This document shows positions 23,178-31,728 of a stretch of 32,300 bases of DNA, one piece after another. The position numbers and the translations under genes are program-made. The stretch's first letter is position 1, and every line of letters begins with the position of its first letter. Source of the DNA: a virus. The stretch spans positions 1-32,300 of IMG/VR virus record IMGVR_UViG_3300042945_000085, one strand, 5' to 3'. A model generated the notes under the pieces. The model did not search any database. It saw nothing but the letters and a program-made list of their open reading frames with translations, and had not been told where the DNA came from.

Positions 23178-26100
23178 TATATTCTTTGCCCCCGAATTCT
23201 TTGTGAATCAACATTTTTAATTTCTCTTATTACTGCCCTAGCAATATCATTTGGATTTGAGTTACTTCCGTTAATATTAAATCCCAGACTATAATTATAC
23301 ACTGCTGTAGAATTATCATTCATTGATGTAGAAATACTATTAACTGGAACCTGGGCACTATTTCTATTGCCAATCATTGAAGGATATTTTGACTCATTCA
23401 ACATTGATAGCAATGGGCCAAACTGCTGGGTTGCTTTTTTGTTCATTACAAACTCGCCAGGGGTGAGCATTGCTGGCACGGTATCAGAGCCAATTGATCC
23501 ACCATTAGCCATATATTTAGGAACTAGTCCTCCCATAGCCATAGATAAAATTTTTCCACCATACATTTTCTTCTGTGCTCCAGTAAATGGATCAATGTTT
23601 GGATTTGCTTTAAAATAAGCATCGGCTTGGGCCTGTAATCTAACAGATGATGCGGCCAAGCCTGATGCTGGACCTGATGCTATTCCCCTATCTGTAAATT
23701 CTTTTGTTAAATCTTTTTGCATTTTATCATAGTCTGCAGGACCTGCAGTTTTTGCTGTAGGGCTAGGCACTGCTCCTGAAAGCGATGATGCAGCCTTCAT
23801 TGAAGCAAGAATACTTGTCCACGCACCTGCTGCTGTGGTGGAAGAAGTGGCAACCTTGTCTATATCAATTACTATTTGATTCAGATGTTTATTTGTTGCA
23901 TCTGTATATCTTTGTATAAAGTCCCACTCAGCCCTTGTCATTCCATTAATTGTTAATGATTGTTGTTCTTTTGAAATTTGAAAATCAAGATCAGAAAGCA
24001 ATTTCTTTTTTGCATCTGCTTGTTTTTGTAAAGGTTCAAGTTGTTTTAATTCAATATTATAAATTTCATCGTTTAAAGTAATAATTTTCGCATCAATTTG
24101 TTTTCTAGTTAACTTTTCACCATTAACAACAGCGGTGACTAAAGACAAATCTTTTTGTTTTTCTAGTTCTAAGTTGCTTGTTGCTTTTTCTAATCCTCCA
24201 CCCATTCTATTAAGGGCTTCCTCTGCTGAACTTGCTCGCATTTCTTGTGCAATTGAAGCGGCTGCTGAAATATCTCCTTGAGTTAATGCGTTAGCAAGGC
24301 CAAGTTGTTTTTGTTGTTGTGAAATCAAAAATGAATTTATTGATTTTATTGATTCAAGAGCGTCTTTTTGTTTATTTAAAGATTCAATTTTTTTATCATA
24401 AGTTTCTGTAATAATACTTTCTTGTTTACCGATTGAGTCAAGAGTGCGACTATAAGATTTAATTTTTAAGTTAATTCCATTAATCTCATCTTCAATTTTA
24501 TTAATTGCTTGTTCGTCAATCATAATGCTTAATTCTATTGCTTCTGAAGACATACCATTTATCTTTTTAAATGAATCTTTTGCCTTTTTTTGAATTTCAA
24601 TAAATTGATAATCAAAATTTTCACTTAATGCTTCTGCTCCACCTTCTGATAATTCATCTGCTTCAAATTGAGTAGCCTTTAATGCTTTTTCAAATTCTTT
24701 TGTTGCAGCAGTAGCCTTTTTAGTTCTATCAATCATTTTTTCTAGATCTTTGCCATCCAGGTCTTTACTTACGATCGCTGCTGCTTGTGCTGCATCAGCA
24801 GTTAATTCTAGTGCAGTAGCGGCATCAACGCCTCTTGCTCTCAGCATTGATAGTGCTTTATTTTGAGTTGTTTGTTCTCTTGTAATCTGGTCCTGTTGTC
24901 TTAAATATATACCCGCCTGAACTGTTGGGAATAGTCGGTTTAATGATTTACCATAATCGTTTAGCACTAACTTGCCATTCTTTGCCTTACTTGTAATCTT
25001 ATCAAAGAATTTTCCTGCTTCTTCTGCACCAAGTCCTTCGGCAAACTGAACTAAACTTTCGTTAGCACCCATACCTTGTAATTGATTTGTAGTTCCCTTA
25101 AATGCATTTATAGATTTTCCGCTACCCAGTTGTTTGACAAGTTCTTTCCAACCACCCAAAGCATTTACAGACTCTTTTCTAAATAATTTTAATTTTAATA
25201 ATAAGTCGTCAAGCACTGTATCTCGTTTGCCAGGACCCTTATCTTCAACAACTCCTCCACCTGGTATTGCTCCTGGTAATATTCCACCCTTTGCTATAAT
25301 TTCTGCTGCACTTTTGCCAGCAGCACCTTCAAAACCTTTAAAGTTTGGATCGTTAGATACAACATCAAAAGCAACCTTTAGGTTTTTATTTACAAAATCT
25401 TTTCCTTCAGACAAAATTGTCCATTGATCATAAAAAGCCTTCCACTCTCCTGGTTTTTCTTCAGCAAGTTTTGCAACTACATCTTTAGTTAATGTGGGAT
25501 CTAGCCCTTCAATTTGTTTTAATGCATTTGTAGCCGTTGCCAATTGCTGTATTCCATTGGCTTTAAGATCAAGAGTAATTCCATATGTAGGATTTATTTG
25601 ATTTAAGAAACTTAATGCTTGCATATCTTTATCAAAATCTTCACTGTTGTTATTAATATATCCAAGCATAAGCGCTCTTGTTGTATCTGTTGCACCCTCA
25701 GATGGTAACAATTCTGCAATTAATGCAGCATCTGCAAGACCTTGCTTGTCAACTAAAAGACTAAATGCTGTTTCAAATCCTTTATTTCCTGCTGCAGTTG
25801 AAAGAATTTTTGTAATTACTGCTGGTCCTACCTGCCCAGATGCAAGACCTACCTGCAACTCTGTTTTAAATTCTGAATCTTTTAAATTATTTAATGCGTC
25901 TAATGCTTGATCTTTAAAGACTGCCATTGGACCTTCTTTATACATCGCATCTGCTGCTGCCTTAATTCCTTTAGTAAACGCTTCTCCTCCTAGTTGATCT
26001 CTTTGTTTTACTAATAAATTTAATGCATTTGCATTACTTGCATTTAATGTAGCAAGACCTGCTTTTCTTTGATCTTCAATTGTTTTTATTTCTTGTTCTG

Positions 26101-29100
26101 TTTTTGCAGACTTTAACTTTAAATCATATTGTTTATTTAATGAATCTACAAGTCCTTGATTTTGTGCTACCTCTTGTATTCCAAGTTCAACTGCTGCTGC
26201 AGCAAGTTTAACATTTACTGATTTTCTTTTATTAGCGTCTGCCTCTCCTCCAAGCATCAATCCCGCTCCAGTAGCGGCAAGGGCTGCACCTGGAACTGCA
26301 GCAGCGCCTGCGGTGAGAACGGCAGCGGCTGCTCCTGCTGCTATTAATCCAAAGCCAGCAACTCTTGCCAATACATTTGGACCAGTTGATTCACTAATAG
26401 CCCCATCTACTGCTGTTCTAAAAGAGTCAGCCTGTCTTTGCATAGAATCTTTTTGTATTTGCAATGTTACCTGTAATGGATCTGTTGCAAGGTTTTCGCC
26501 ATTTGGACCAAGCAGACTTACAAGTTTTCCACTTACTAGTGCTGGAATTTCATAACTTCCAAGTTTTTCTCCAAGTGCTGCAGAAATGCTTCTTGCTTGA
26601 CTTGTTGTTACCGCTCCTTGTGCAACTGCAACTGCTAAATTATTAGCAAGGTTTTGAGATATTTCTTTAATTGATTTACCACTTTTAGATTGTTTTTCTA
26701 TATCTGCAAGAATTCCTTTTCCAAACTCACTCTCTAATGTATTTTGTCCAAACTGTCTTTGTCCTTCAACTGTTCCAGAAACTATGTTTTTTCTTCTTCT
26801 TGCAGCCTCTTCACTTGCACTTACAGTTCCAGCAATAACAGATAAAGCAGTTAATTTTTCTGAAGTCATACTCATTGATTTAGCAAGATTAATTCCTTCT
26901 AGCCTTGCTTTTTCTAAATCTTTACCCATTTTATATATTACTCCACCAACCAAAGCAAATCCAGCAACAACTGCTACCAAAGGATTAGCGAGTAGTGGAA
27001 GAATCATAGCAATACCCTGTAATCCAAAAACAAATGGCATTATAGTTTGAGCCATTTCTCCTAACTTGCCTCCAGCAAAAGATGCTGCAATTGTAAGTCC
27101 AGAGATAGCGCCAAGGCCCATAGTTGCTTTTGAACTAAAAGCAGTCAGACTTTGTTTTGCTGTTTTTGTTTGCTTTGTAAGATCATCTGTAGCCTGGGTT
27201 GATTGTTTTATTGATTCATTTTGTTTTTTTATTTCTTGTTGCTGTTTAGCAATTAAACCTCTAGGACCCATTGCCAATTTAGATGTAGCCTCAGATAAAG
27301 GAACTCCTTTGCTGTCAACCTTTTGAGCATCAGCAAAGCCACGTATTCTTCTAATTCTTTGAACTACAGTTTCTTTTGGACCAAGAGTTGTTGTTCTATT
27401 ATCTGCAATATTTCTGCTTGTTGTTCCAACCGATGCTGGCTTTCTTTCAGTGTTTTGTCCAGTAAGTGCGGTTAATTTTCCACTGGAATCACGCTTAAAC
27501 TCTCCTCTTGCTCTAACGGCAACAGTTTCTTTTTGAGGTTGTTTACTAATTAATCTATCAAAGGTATCATTCATTGATTTAGTAATTTTAAGAACCTGTC
27601 GTCCACCACCTAGAAATTCTCTTTGTGATCTAAACTTTCCATCAACTAATCCATTCATTACATTATTCCCTGTAACTTTTCCACCTGTTATTTCAGGTCT
27701 TCTATAAGCAACAATTTCACCTGCACTATTTAGGCTAGTTGGAATTTGAAGATTTGGATTAAGTTTTTTTAACTCATTTAATTTTTTAACCAATACTGGA
27801 TTTGAACGAGTTTTTTGTACTGCCTTAATTACATCATCAATTGGCTTTAATTTATTTGTTGCAATTTTTGATCCGCCAACCGCACTTGTAGATGCTGCTC
27901 CAAGCAATGATCTTGCTGCTTTAGATATAATTGGATCTCCTGATTTTGCAAGCGCACCCATAATTCCAGTTCTTTCATTACCCATTCTAGAGTAAATCAT
28001 TTTGTCATTAATTAAAGTACCAGATGGCAAACCACTTAAAGATTTTAATAAATTTCCTCTAATTTGTTGTGCAACTTTATATGCTTCTCTATCTGGAATT
28101 CCTCTTTTAGCCAGACTTAAAGTCATTGTTCTTAAAGAGTTGTTATTAAGAAGGGCTTTTCTATAATCATCAATGTTTACTCTTGAATTAGTTCTGTTTA
28201 ATTGTGCATTCATTTCTTTAGGAATATCAAAGCCAACGGACGTATAAAGATTTTCTCTTCCAAAGCCAAGTTGTCTAAATTTATCTGATACGTTTGCTCC
28301 AGAAACTTGTCTATAATCTACAGCATGTCCAAATGCCAAGCCTGGCTTTACTCCAGTTGTTCCACCATTATATTGTGCAATTTTTCCACTTACAAGTGCT
28401 GCAACTAATGGTTTAAATCTATCGTCTTGTGCTATTGGCTCTGGAACTACTGCTTCTCCAGGAGTTAATAATGCTGGTACAGAATCTTTTCCTGATTCCC
28501 CGCCAACTACACCTGTAGTTCCAGAAGAAAACTTTTGCGTTCCTCCGCCTTTTATTCCTCTAAATCCTGGTAACATCATTCCTGGATTTGTTGCTGCAAA
28601 CCTTGCTGCTGCTGCAGTTGCATCAATATATGCCTGACGAAGTAATTTCAGTGAACCTGCTTCCATTACAAACTGTTGTGTAAGTTGTGTATGTCTTTGA
28701 TTTAGTGATGCTGCTATTGTTGCAGCCTCTAATTGTTCTACTGATAAATAATTTGTTTGTTCTGCAAGGATTTTTGAATTACCGCCAAGCCTTAAAAATC
28801 CACTACGCATTACTGCAAATAATTTAATACCATTTGCAACAGCGTTTAATAATAAACCAAAAGTCATTAATAATACTGGGCCAATAACTCCAACCAGTGT
28901 AGTTGCTACTACTATAAACTTCTTTGTGCCATCTCCAAGATTATTAAATTTATCTAATAAGCCAGCAATTGATTGAGCAATTGGAGTTACTGCTTCTAAA
29001 AATGTTTTACCAATTGGCGCAAGAGTTAACTTAAGATCTTCAATTGCTTTTTTAAATTTAGTTCCAACAGCATTCTCTAAAACTCCAAGTTCTCTTTCAG

Positions 29101-30544
29101 ACATAATCGCAAGTTGTTCAACTGAGTTTGTTGTTAAAGCAAGTACCTTTGATGCCTGTGTTCCATCTTTTGTTACGTTTTGAAATAATGTTGATAAACG
29201 TGAAAATTGGAACTTGCCGAATAACTGTTCAATTGCACGAGCACGATTAAGTGGATCTAATGTATCCAAGGCTCTTGAAAAGTCAATAACTGTTTGTCTA
29301 ATGTTTCCTTGGTTGCCTTCTACAATTGCATTAATATTAATACCAAACCCTGCAAGCATGGCGCTTGCTTTTTTTGTTGGATTAATTAATGATGCAAGAC
29401 CAGATTTGAGTGCGTTGGCGCCTTCTGATGCATTGATACCGCCCTCTTTCATGGCAGTCAAGAAAAATGCTAAATCTTCAACATCTCCACCAAGTTGTTT
29501 AACAACTGGACCTGCTTTAGGAATTGCAATAGTTAAATCTTCAATAGATACAACTGTTTGGTTTTCAACTGCGTTAAGAAAGTCAATCTTTTTTGCTAAA
29601 TCTTCTGCTGCTATTCCAAAAGCATTTGTTACTGATATTGTGGTTTCTAATGCTTGACTCTGTTCTACTCCACCAAGGACTGCAAGTCTTGTAGCCTGTG
29701 CAACTTGTGCAGTAAGTTCTGCTCCAGTTTTACCCATTGCCGCAGCATCTGCTGCCATCTTCATTGTATCTACAACTGCTACACCATACTTTGTAAATGA
29801 CTCTGCAAGTTGTTTTATATTTTCAAGAGCCTCATTTGTTTGTTCCGTTGTTGTAAAGACGTCTCCATAAACACGTTTAAATCTAATAGCCTGTTTTTCA
29901 AGATCCATAAATGTTCTGCCAGCCACAGTTCCTAAATAAACAAGTGGAATTGTAAAACCAACCATAAGTTGGCGACCTGCCCATTGTGTGTTTTTACCAA
30001 AGTTTAAAAGATTGGTAGATCCTTGTTTTAATAATTGATTAAATAGTGCTTGTTTTTGTGCTGCCATAGCAATTTGCGTGCCATAGTCTTTCATGTTTAG
30101 GCTAGTTGGAGTAACAGAGATAGCCTTCATTGCTCCGCTTGCATCACGGCCTAGTTTAATATATTGTGTTTGTAATTTTTTTACACGCTCTTGCGCTACC
30201 TTGCCAATTGTGTCAAACTCTGTTTTAAATAATCTTCCAAATGTTTTTGTTGAACCGCCCGCAAAACGGAAGTATTCACGCATTGACAGTTTATTTTTTT
30301 CAAGAGAATGTGTAAAAGATTCTGTAGATGTTCTAACAACACCCATTTGTGCTGAAAATTTACCAGTAGCATTTATTGAATTCAGCAGATTCTGCTGCAT
30401 ATTTCTTTGTTGAGCAGCAGCAGAAGCACTACCCTTTGATACCGAAGTATGGAATAGTGCTAACTGTCGCTGTAAACCTTTAAGTTCCGCTAACGCCTGC
30501 GACGTATCAATTTGTACGCCAATTTTGGCATTAACATCACTCAT
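23177..30544 (-). CDS. Tail tape measure protein
   Basis: This 2455-residue protein sets tail length and travels toward the cell at infection. The first 560 residues match the TP901-type tape measure core, with a helical start, the segment VGFTIPLVYLGTVAGRTFMDLEKQ, and long Ala-rich helices. Two hydrophobic regions (about 1125-1230 and 1390-1440) could span or insert into membrane. Coiled coils occupy about 1990-2200. Two copies of a motif of the form DSVPALLTPGEAVVP and DTVPAMLTPGEFVMN lie near residues 685 and 2355, as in other actinobacterial-type tape measures. A region (about 690-1050) between core and hydrophobic part has no recognisable fold. By the rule of about 0.15 nm per residue, the tail would be about 370 nm. 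A GAGGTG ribosome site precedes the ATG. Confidence 0.95.
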   Translation of the reverse strand: MSDVNAKIGVQIDTSQALAELKGLQRQLALFHTSVSKGSASAAAQQRNMQQNLLNSINATGKFSAQMGVVRTSTESFTHSLEKNKLSMREYFRFAGGSTKTFGRLFKTEFDTIGKVAQERVKKLQTQYIKLGRDASGAMKAISVTPTSLNMKDYGTQIAMAAQKQALFNQLLKQGSTNLLNFGKNTQWAGRQLMVGFTIPLVYLGTVAGRTFMDLEKQAIRFKRVYGDVFTTTEQTNEALENIKQLAESFTKYGVAVVDTMKMAADAAAMGKTGAELTAQVAQATRLAVLGGVEQSQALETTISVTNAFGIAAEDLAKKIDFLNAVENQTVVSIEDLTIAIPKAGPVVKQLGGDVEDLAFFLTAMKEGGINASEGANALKSGLASLINPTKKASAMLAGFGININAIVEGNQGNIRQTVIDFSRALDTLDPLNRARAIEQLFGKFQFSRLSTLFQNVTKDGTQASKVLALTTNSVEQLAIMSERELGVLENAVGTKFKKAIEDLKLTLAPIGKTFLEAVTPIAQSIAGLLDKFNNLGDGTKKFIVVATTLVGVIGPVLLMTFGLLLNAVANGIKLFAVMRSGFLRLGGNSKILAEQTNYLSVEQLEAATIAASLNQRHTQLTQQFVMEAGSLKLLRQAYIDATAAAARFAATNPGMMLPGFRGIKGGGTQKFSSGTTGVVGGESGKDSVPALLTPGEAVVPEPIAQDDRFKPLVAALVSGKIAQYNGGTTGVKPGLAFGHAVDYRQVSGANVSDKFRQLGFGRENLYTSVGFDIPKEMNAQLNRTNSRVNIDDYRKALLNNNSLRTMTLSLAKRGIPDREAYKVAQQIRGNLLKSLSGLPSGTLINDKMIYSRMGNERTGIMGALAKSGDPIISKAARSLLGAASTSAVGGSKIATNKLKPIDDVIKAVQKTRSNPVLVKKLNELKKLNPNLQIPTSLNSAGEIVAYRRPEITGGKVTGNNVMNGLVDGKFRSQREFLGGGRQVLKITKSMNDTFDRLISKQPQKETVAVRARGEFKRDSSGKLTALTGQNTERKPASVGTTSRNIADNRTTTLGPKETVVQRIRRIRGFADAQKVDSKGVPLSEATSKLAMGPRGLIAKQQQEIKKQNESIKQSTQATDDLTKQTKTAKQSLTAFSSKATMGLGAISGLTIAASFAGGKLGEMAQTIMPFVFGLQGIAMILPLLANPLVAVVAGFALVGGVIYKMGKDLEKARLEGINLAKSMSMTSEKLTALSVIAGTVSASEEAARRRKNIVSGTVEGQRQFGQNTLESEFGKGILADIEKQSKSGKSIKEISQNLANNLAVAVAQGAVTTSQARSISAALGEKLGSYEIPALVSGKLVSLLGPNGENLATDPLQVTLQIQKDSMQRQADSFRTAVDGAISESTGPNVLARVAGFGLIAAGAAAAVLTAGAAAVPGAALAATGAGLMLGGEADANKRKSVNVKLAAAAVELGIQEVAQNQGLVDSLNKQYDLKLKSAKTEQEIKTIEDQRKAGLATLNASNANALNLLVKQRDQLGGEAFTKGIKAAADAMYKEGPMAVFKDQALDALNNLKDSEFKTELQVGLASGQVGPAVITKILSTAAGNKGFETAFSLLVDKQGLADAALIAELLPSEGATDTTRALMLGYINNNSEDFDKDMQALSFLNQINPTYGITLDLKANGIQQLATATNALKQIEGLDPTLTKDVVAKLAEEKPGEWKAFYDQWTILSEGKDFVNKNLKVAFDVVSNDPNFKGFEGAAGKSAAEIIAKGGILPGAIPGGGVVEDKGPGKRDTVLDDLLLKLKLFRKESVNALGGWKELVKQLGSGKSINAFKGTTNQLQGMGANESLVQFAEGLGAEEAGKFFDKITSKAKNGKLVLNDYGKSLNRLFPTVQAGIYLRQQDQITREQTTQNKALSMLRARGVDAATALELTADAAQAAAIVSKDLDGKDLEKMIDRTKKATAATKEFEKALKATQFEADELSEGGAEALSENFDYQFIEIQKKAKDSFKKINGMSSEAIELSIMIDEQAINKIEDEINGINLKIKSYSRTLDSIGKQESIITETYDKKIESLNKQKDALESIKSINSFLISQQQKQLGLANALTQGDISAAASIAQEMRASSAEEALNRMGGGLEKATSNLELEKQKDLSLVTAVVNGEKLTRKQIDAKIITLNDEIYNIELKQLEPLQKQADAKKKLLSDLDFQISKEQQSLTINGMTRAEWDFIQRYTDATNKHLNQIVIDIDKVATSSTTAAGAWTSILASMKAASSLSGAVPSPTAKTAGPADYDKMQKDLTKEFTDRGIASGPASGLAASSVRLQAQADAYFKANPNIDPFTGAQKKMYGGKILSMAMGGLVPKYMANGGSIGSDTVPAMLTPGEFVMNKKATQQFGPLLSMLNESKYPSMIGNRNSAQVPVNSISTSMNDNSTAVYNYSLGFNINGSNSNPNDIARAVIREIKNVDSQRIRGQRI

Positions 30545-30560
30545 TCTTTCACCTCATTAT

Positions 30561-30893
30561 TTAATTGTTTGCAAGAACTGTGTTCAAGAGTGCATTTGCA
30601 TCTTGAAGTTTTACCCCTGAAGCAGATTCAATAATTCTGTAAACAGTTGGAAGATCAATATTTTCTTCTAACTTTTTAGCATCTTCTGCAATTTCTGGCT
30701 TATATTGCTTCATAGCAATTTGAACACACTCAATAAGGACAGTTGTTGACTTGTCATTATCCTCTGCCACCTCTGCTAGTTCTGAAAACTTTTTCATAAA
30801 TGGACGAAGTAATGAGATTTTAAGCGGTCTTGCTTTAATCTTGCTTCCGTCCAAAAGAACTAGTTCTACCTCTTCATACGTGTTTGTTGCCAT
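30561..30893 (-). CDS. Short tail assembly chaperone paralogue
   Basis: This 110-residue protein is homologous to the N-terminal part of the next-upstream 231-residue gene. Shared landmarks: start MAT, then LLDG followed by PLKI, then the helix start with a Phe-Met pair (RPFMKKF against REFMEAF), MKQYKPEIA against MKQYYPDVA, and IDLPTVYRI against LDMPTIYSI, ending in SGVKL against AGIKI. It corresponds to the G-type chaperone domain without the T-type extension. Its position just before the tape measure gene fits a chaperone that keeps the tape measure soluble. It has a near-perfect AGGAGG 8 bases before the ATG, so it may be made in excess. I see no slippery site leading into a further frame. 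Confidence 0.8.
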   Translation of the reverse strand: MATNTYEEVELVLLDGSKIKARPLKISLLRPFMKKFSELAEVAEDNDKSTTVLIECVQIAMKQYKPEIAEDAKKLEENIDLPTVYRIIESASGVKLQDANALLNTVLANN

Positions 30894-30920
30894 TGATTTT
30901 TCCTCCTATAGGCTATGTCA

Positions 30921-30929
30921 ATTATAGCA
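30921..30929 (-). promoter_or_regulatory. Candidate extended -10 promoter element
   Basis: On the minus strand this reads TGCTATAAT, identical to the site at 5689-5697. It lies in the 61-base gap between the two chaperone genes. A start about 7 bases downstream gives a leader of roughly 20 bases carrying AGGAGG, before the ATG at 30893. No clear -35 hexamer is present; the upstream sequence is A-rich. A small inverted repeat GCTAT/ATAGC overlaps the element (30912-30928), which could be an operator or chance. The promoter would allow extra expression of the short chaperone, tape measure and tail genes. Confidence 0.45.
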
Positions 30930-30954
30930 TGATGATGATTATTTTTTTATTATT

Positions 30955-31650
30955 TTATTTTGTTAAATCTTCGTAATCTAAACCATGACCAATGCCAAAC
31001 CCTGCTTTTTGGGCACTATGTCCTTGAAGAGCCAAAATGTCTTTGCCATCGCCTGTCTTGCCTTTGCTAAATACTCTGGCCTTCATATCTTCCCACTCTT
31101 TTTGTCCCCTATCATTACCTGATTGCTTATCTAAATCTACCCCCTGAATTGCAGCAAGAAATTTTTTTTCTTCATAGTCAAGTTCTCTACGACTAGAAAG
31201 GGTGGCCATTAATTCTGGCATAGATAGCGATTCTTCTAATTCTTTGTAATCTTTCCAAATGCCCAATAAAAATACTTCTGCTTCTATTTTTGCTAAATCT
31301 AACTCAGACCAAGTAGCATTACTGTCTTTTGCTTGATCTTTTACTGTTTCTTGAGATTCTTTGTTTATTTTAATTCCCGCTGCAACATCTAATATTGAAT
31401 ATATAGTTGGCATGTCTAGGCTATCTTCTATGTCCTCTTTGTTTAGTGCTACATCTGGATAATATTGTTTCATACAAATTCTAATGCACTCTGTTATACA
31501 TTCTATGGCTTCGTCATCATTTTTGGCTTTTTTGACATACTCAAATGCTTCCATAAACTCACGTAAATGTTTTATTTTTAATGGATTTATTTCTAACTCT
31601 GTGCCATCAATAAGTTTTATTACTTTATTTTGATAAACGGTTGTTGCCAT
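30955..31650 (-). CDS. Long tail assembly chaperone, G and T domains in one frame
   Basis: This is a 231-residue protein. Residues 1-100 are the G-type chaperone domain shared with the 110-residue paralogue. Residues about 113-190, including LDLAKIEAEVFLLGIW and RRELDYEEKKFLAAIQGVDL, resemble the T-type extension that in many phages is reached only by a ribosomal frameshift. The C-terminus (GFGIGHGLDYEDLTK) is short and polar. Here both parts are in a single open frame, so no frameshift is needed to make the long form. The start ATG at 31650 has no AGGAGG-type site (sequence before it is AT-rich) and follows a terminator, so it must have its own start of transcription or depend on read-through. 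It is probably the tape measure partner; a tail assembly role is inferred from position and similarity. Confidence 0.8.
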   Translation of the reverse strand: MATTVYQNKVIKLIDGTELEINPLKIKHLREFMEAFEYVKKAKNDDEAIECITECIRICMKQYYPDVALNKEDIEDSLDMPTIYSILDVAAGIKINKESQETVKDQAKDSNATWSELDLAKIEAEVFLLGIWKDYKELEESLSMPELMATLSSRRELDYEEKKFLAAIQGVDLDKQSGNDRGQKEWEDMKARVFSKGKTGDGKDILALQGHSAQKAGFGIGHGLDYEDLTK

Positions 31651-31670
31651 AATTTCTATTCTATCATAGG

Positions 31671-31702
31671 CAAAACAAAAAACCCACCTAATTAAAGGTG
31701 GG
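31671..31702 (-). terminator. Rho-independent terminator after the tail tube gene
   Basis: Read on the minus strand, a 6-bp GC-rich stem CCCACC/GGTGGG (31702-31697 with 31688-31683) closes an 8-base loop and is followed by TTTTTTGTTTTG (31682-31671). It begins 24 bases after the stop of the major tail gene. The stem's plus-strand side is followed by CTTTTGTTT, so weak bidirectional action is possible. It probably lowers transcription from the abundant tail tube gene into the chaperone and tape measure genes. Confidence 0.85.
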
Positions 31703-31710
31703 CTTTTGTT

Positions 31711-31728
31711 TAATCTAAGTTTAGATTA
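31711..31728 (-). repeat. Perfect 8-bp inverted repeat at the tail tube stop codon
   Basis: TAATCTAA and TTAGATTA are separated by two bases (GT). The repeat includes the TAA stop of the major tail gene and lies 8 bases from the terminator stem. It is AT-rich, so a short RNA hairpin would be weak; a protein-binding palindrome or a chance palindrome are alternatives. Confidence 0.55.

Noticed and set aside
29214-29657. A 147-codon open frame on the plus strand
   Set aside because: It lies wholly inside the tape measure gene in antisense, has low-complexity composition mirrored from Ala/Leu-rich helices, and has no ribosome site or known motif.
30894-30954. Second terminator between the chaperone genes
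   Set aside because: The gap has only a weak AT-rich inverted repeat without a following U-tract, so it does not meet terminator criteria.
31300-31390. Possible slippery sequence in the long chaperone gene
   Set aside because: The A-rich run between the two domains contains no X-XXY-YYZ heptamer that I can find, and the long product is already in frame.
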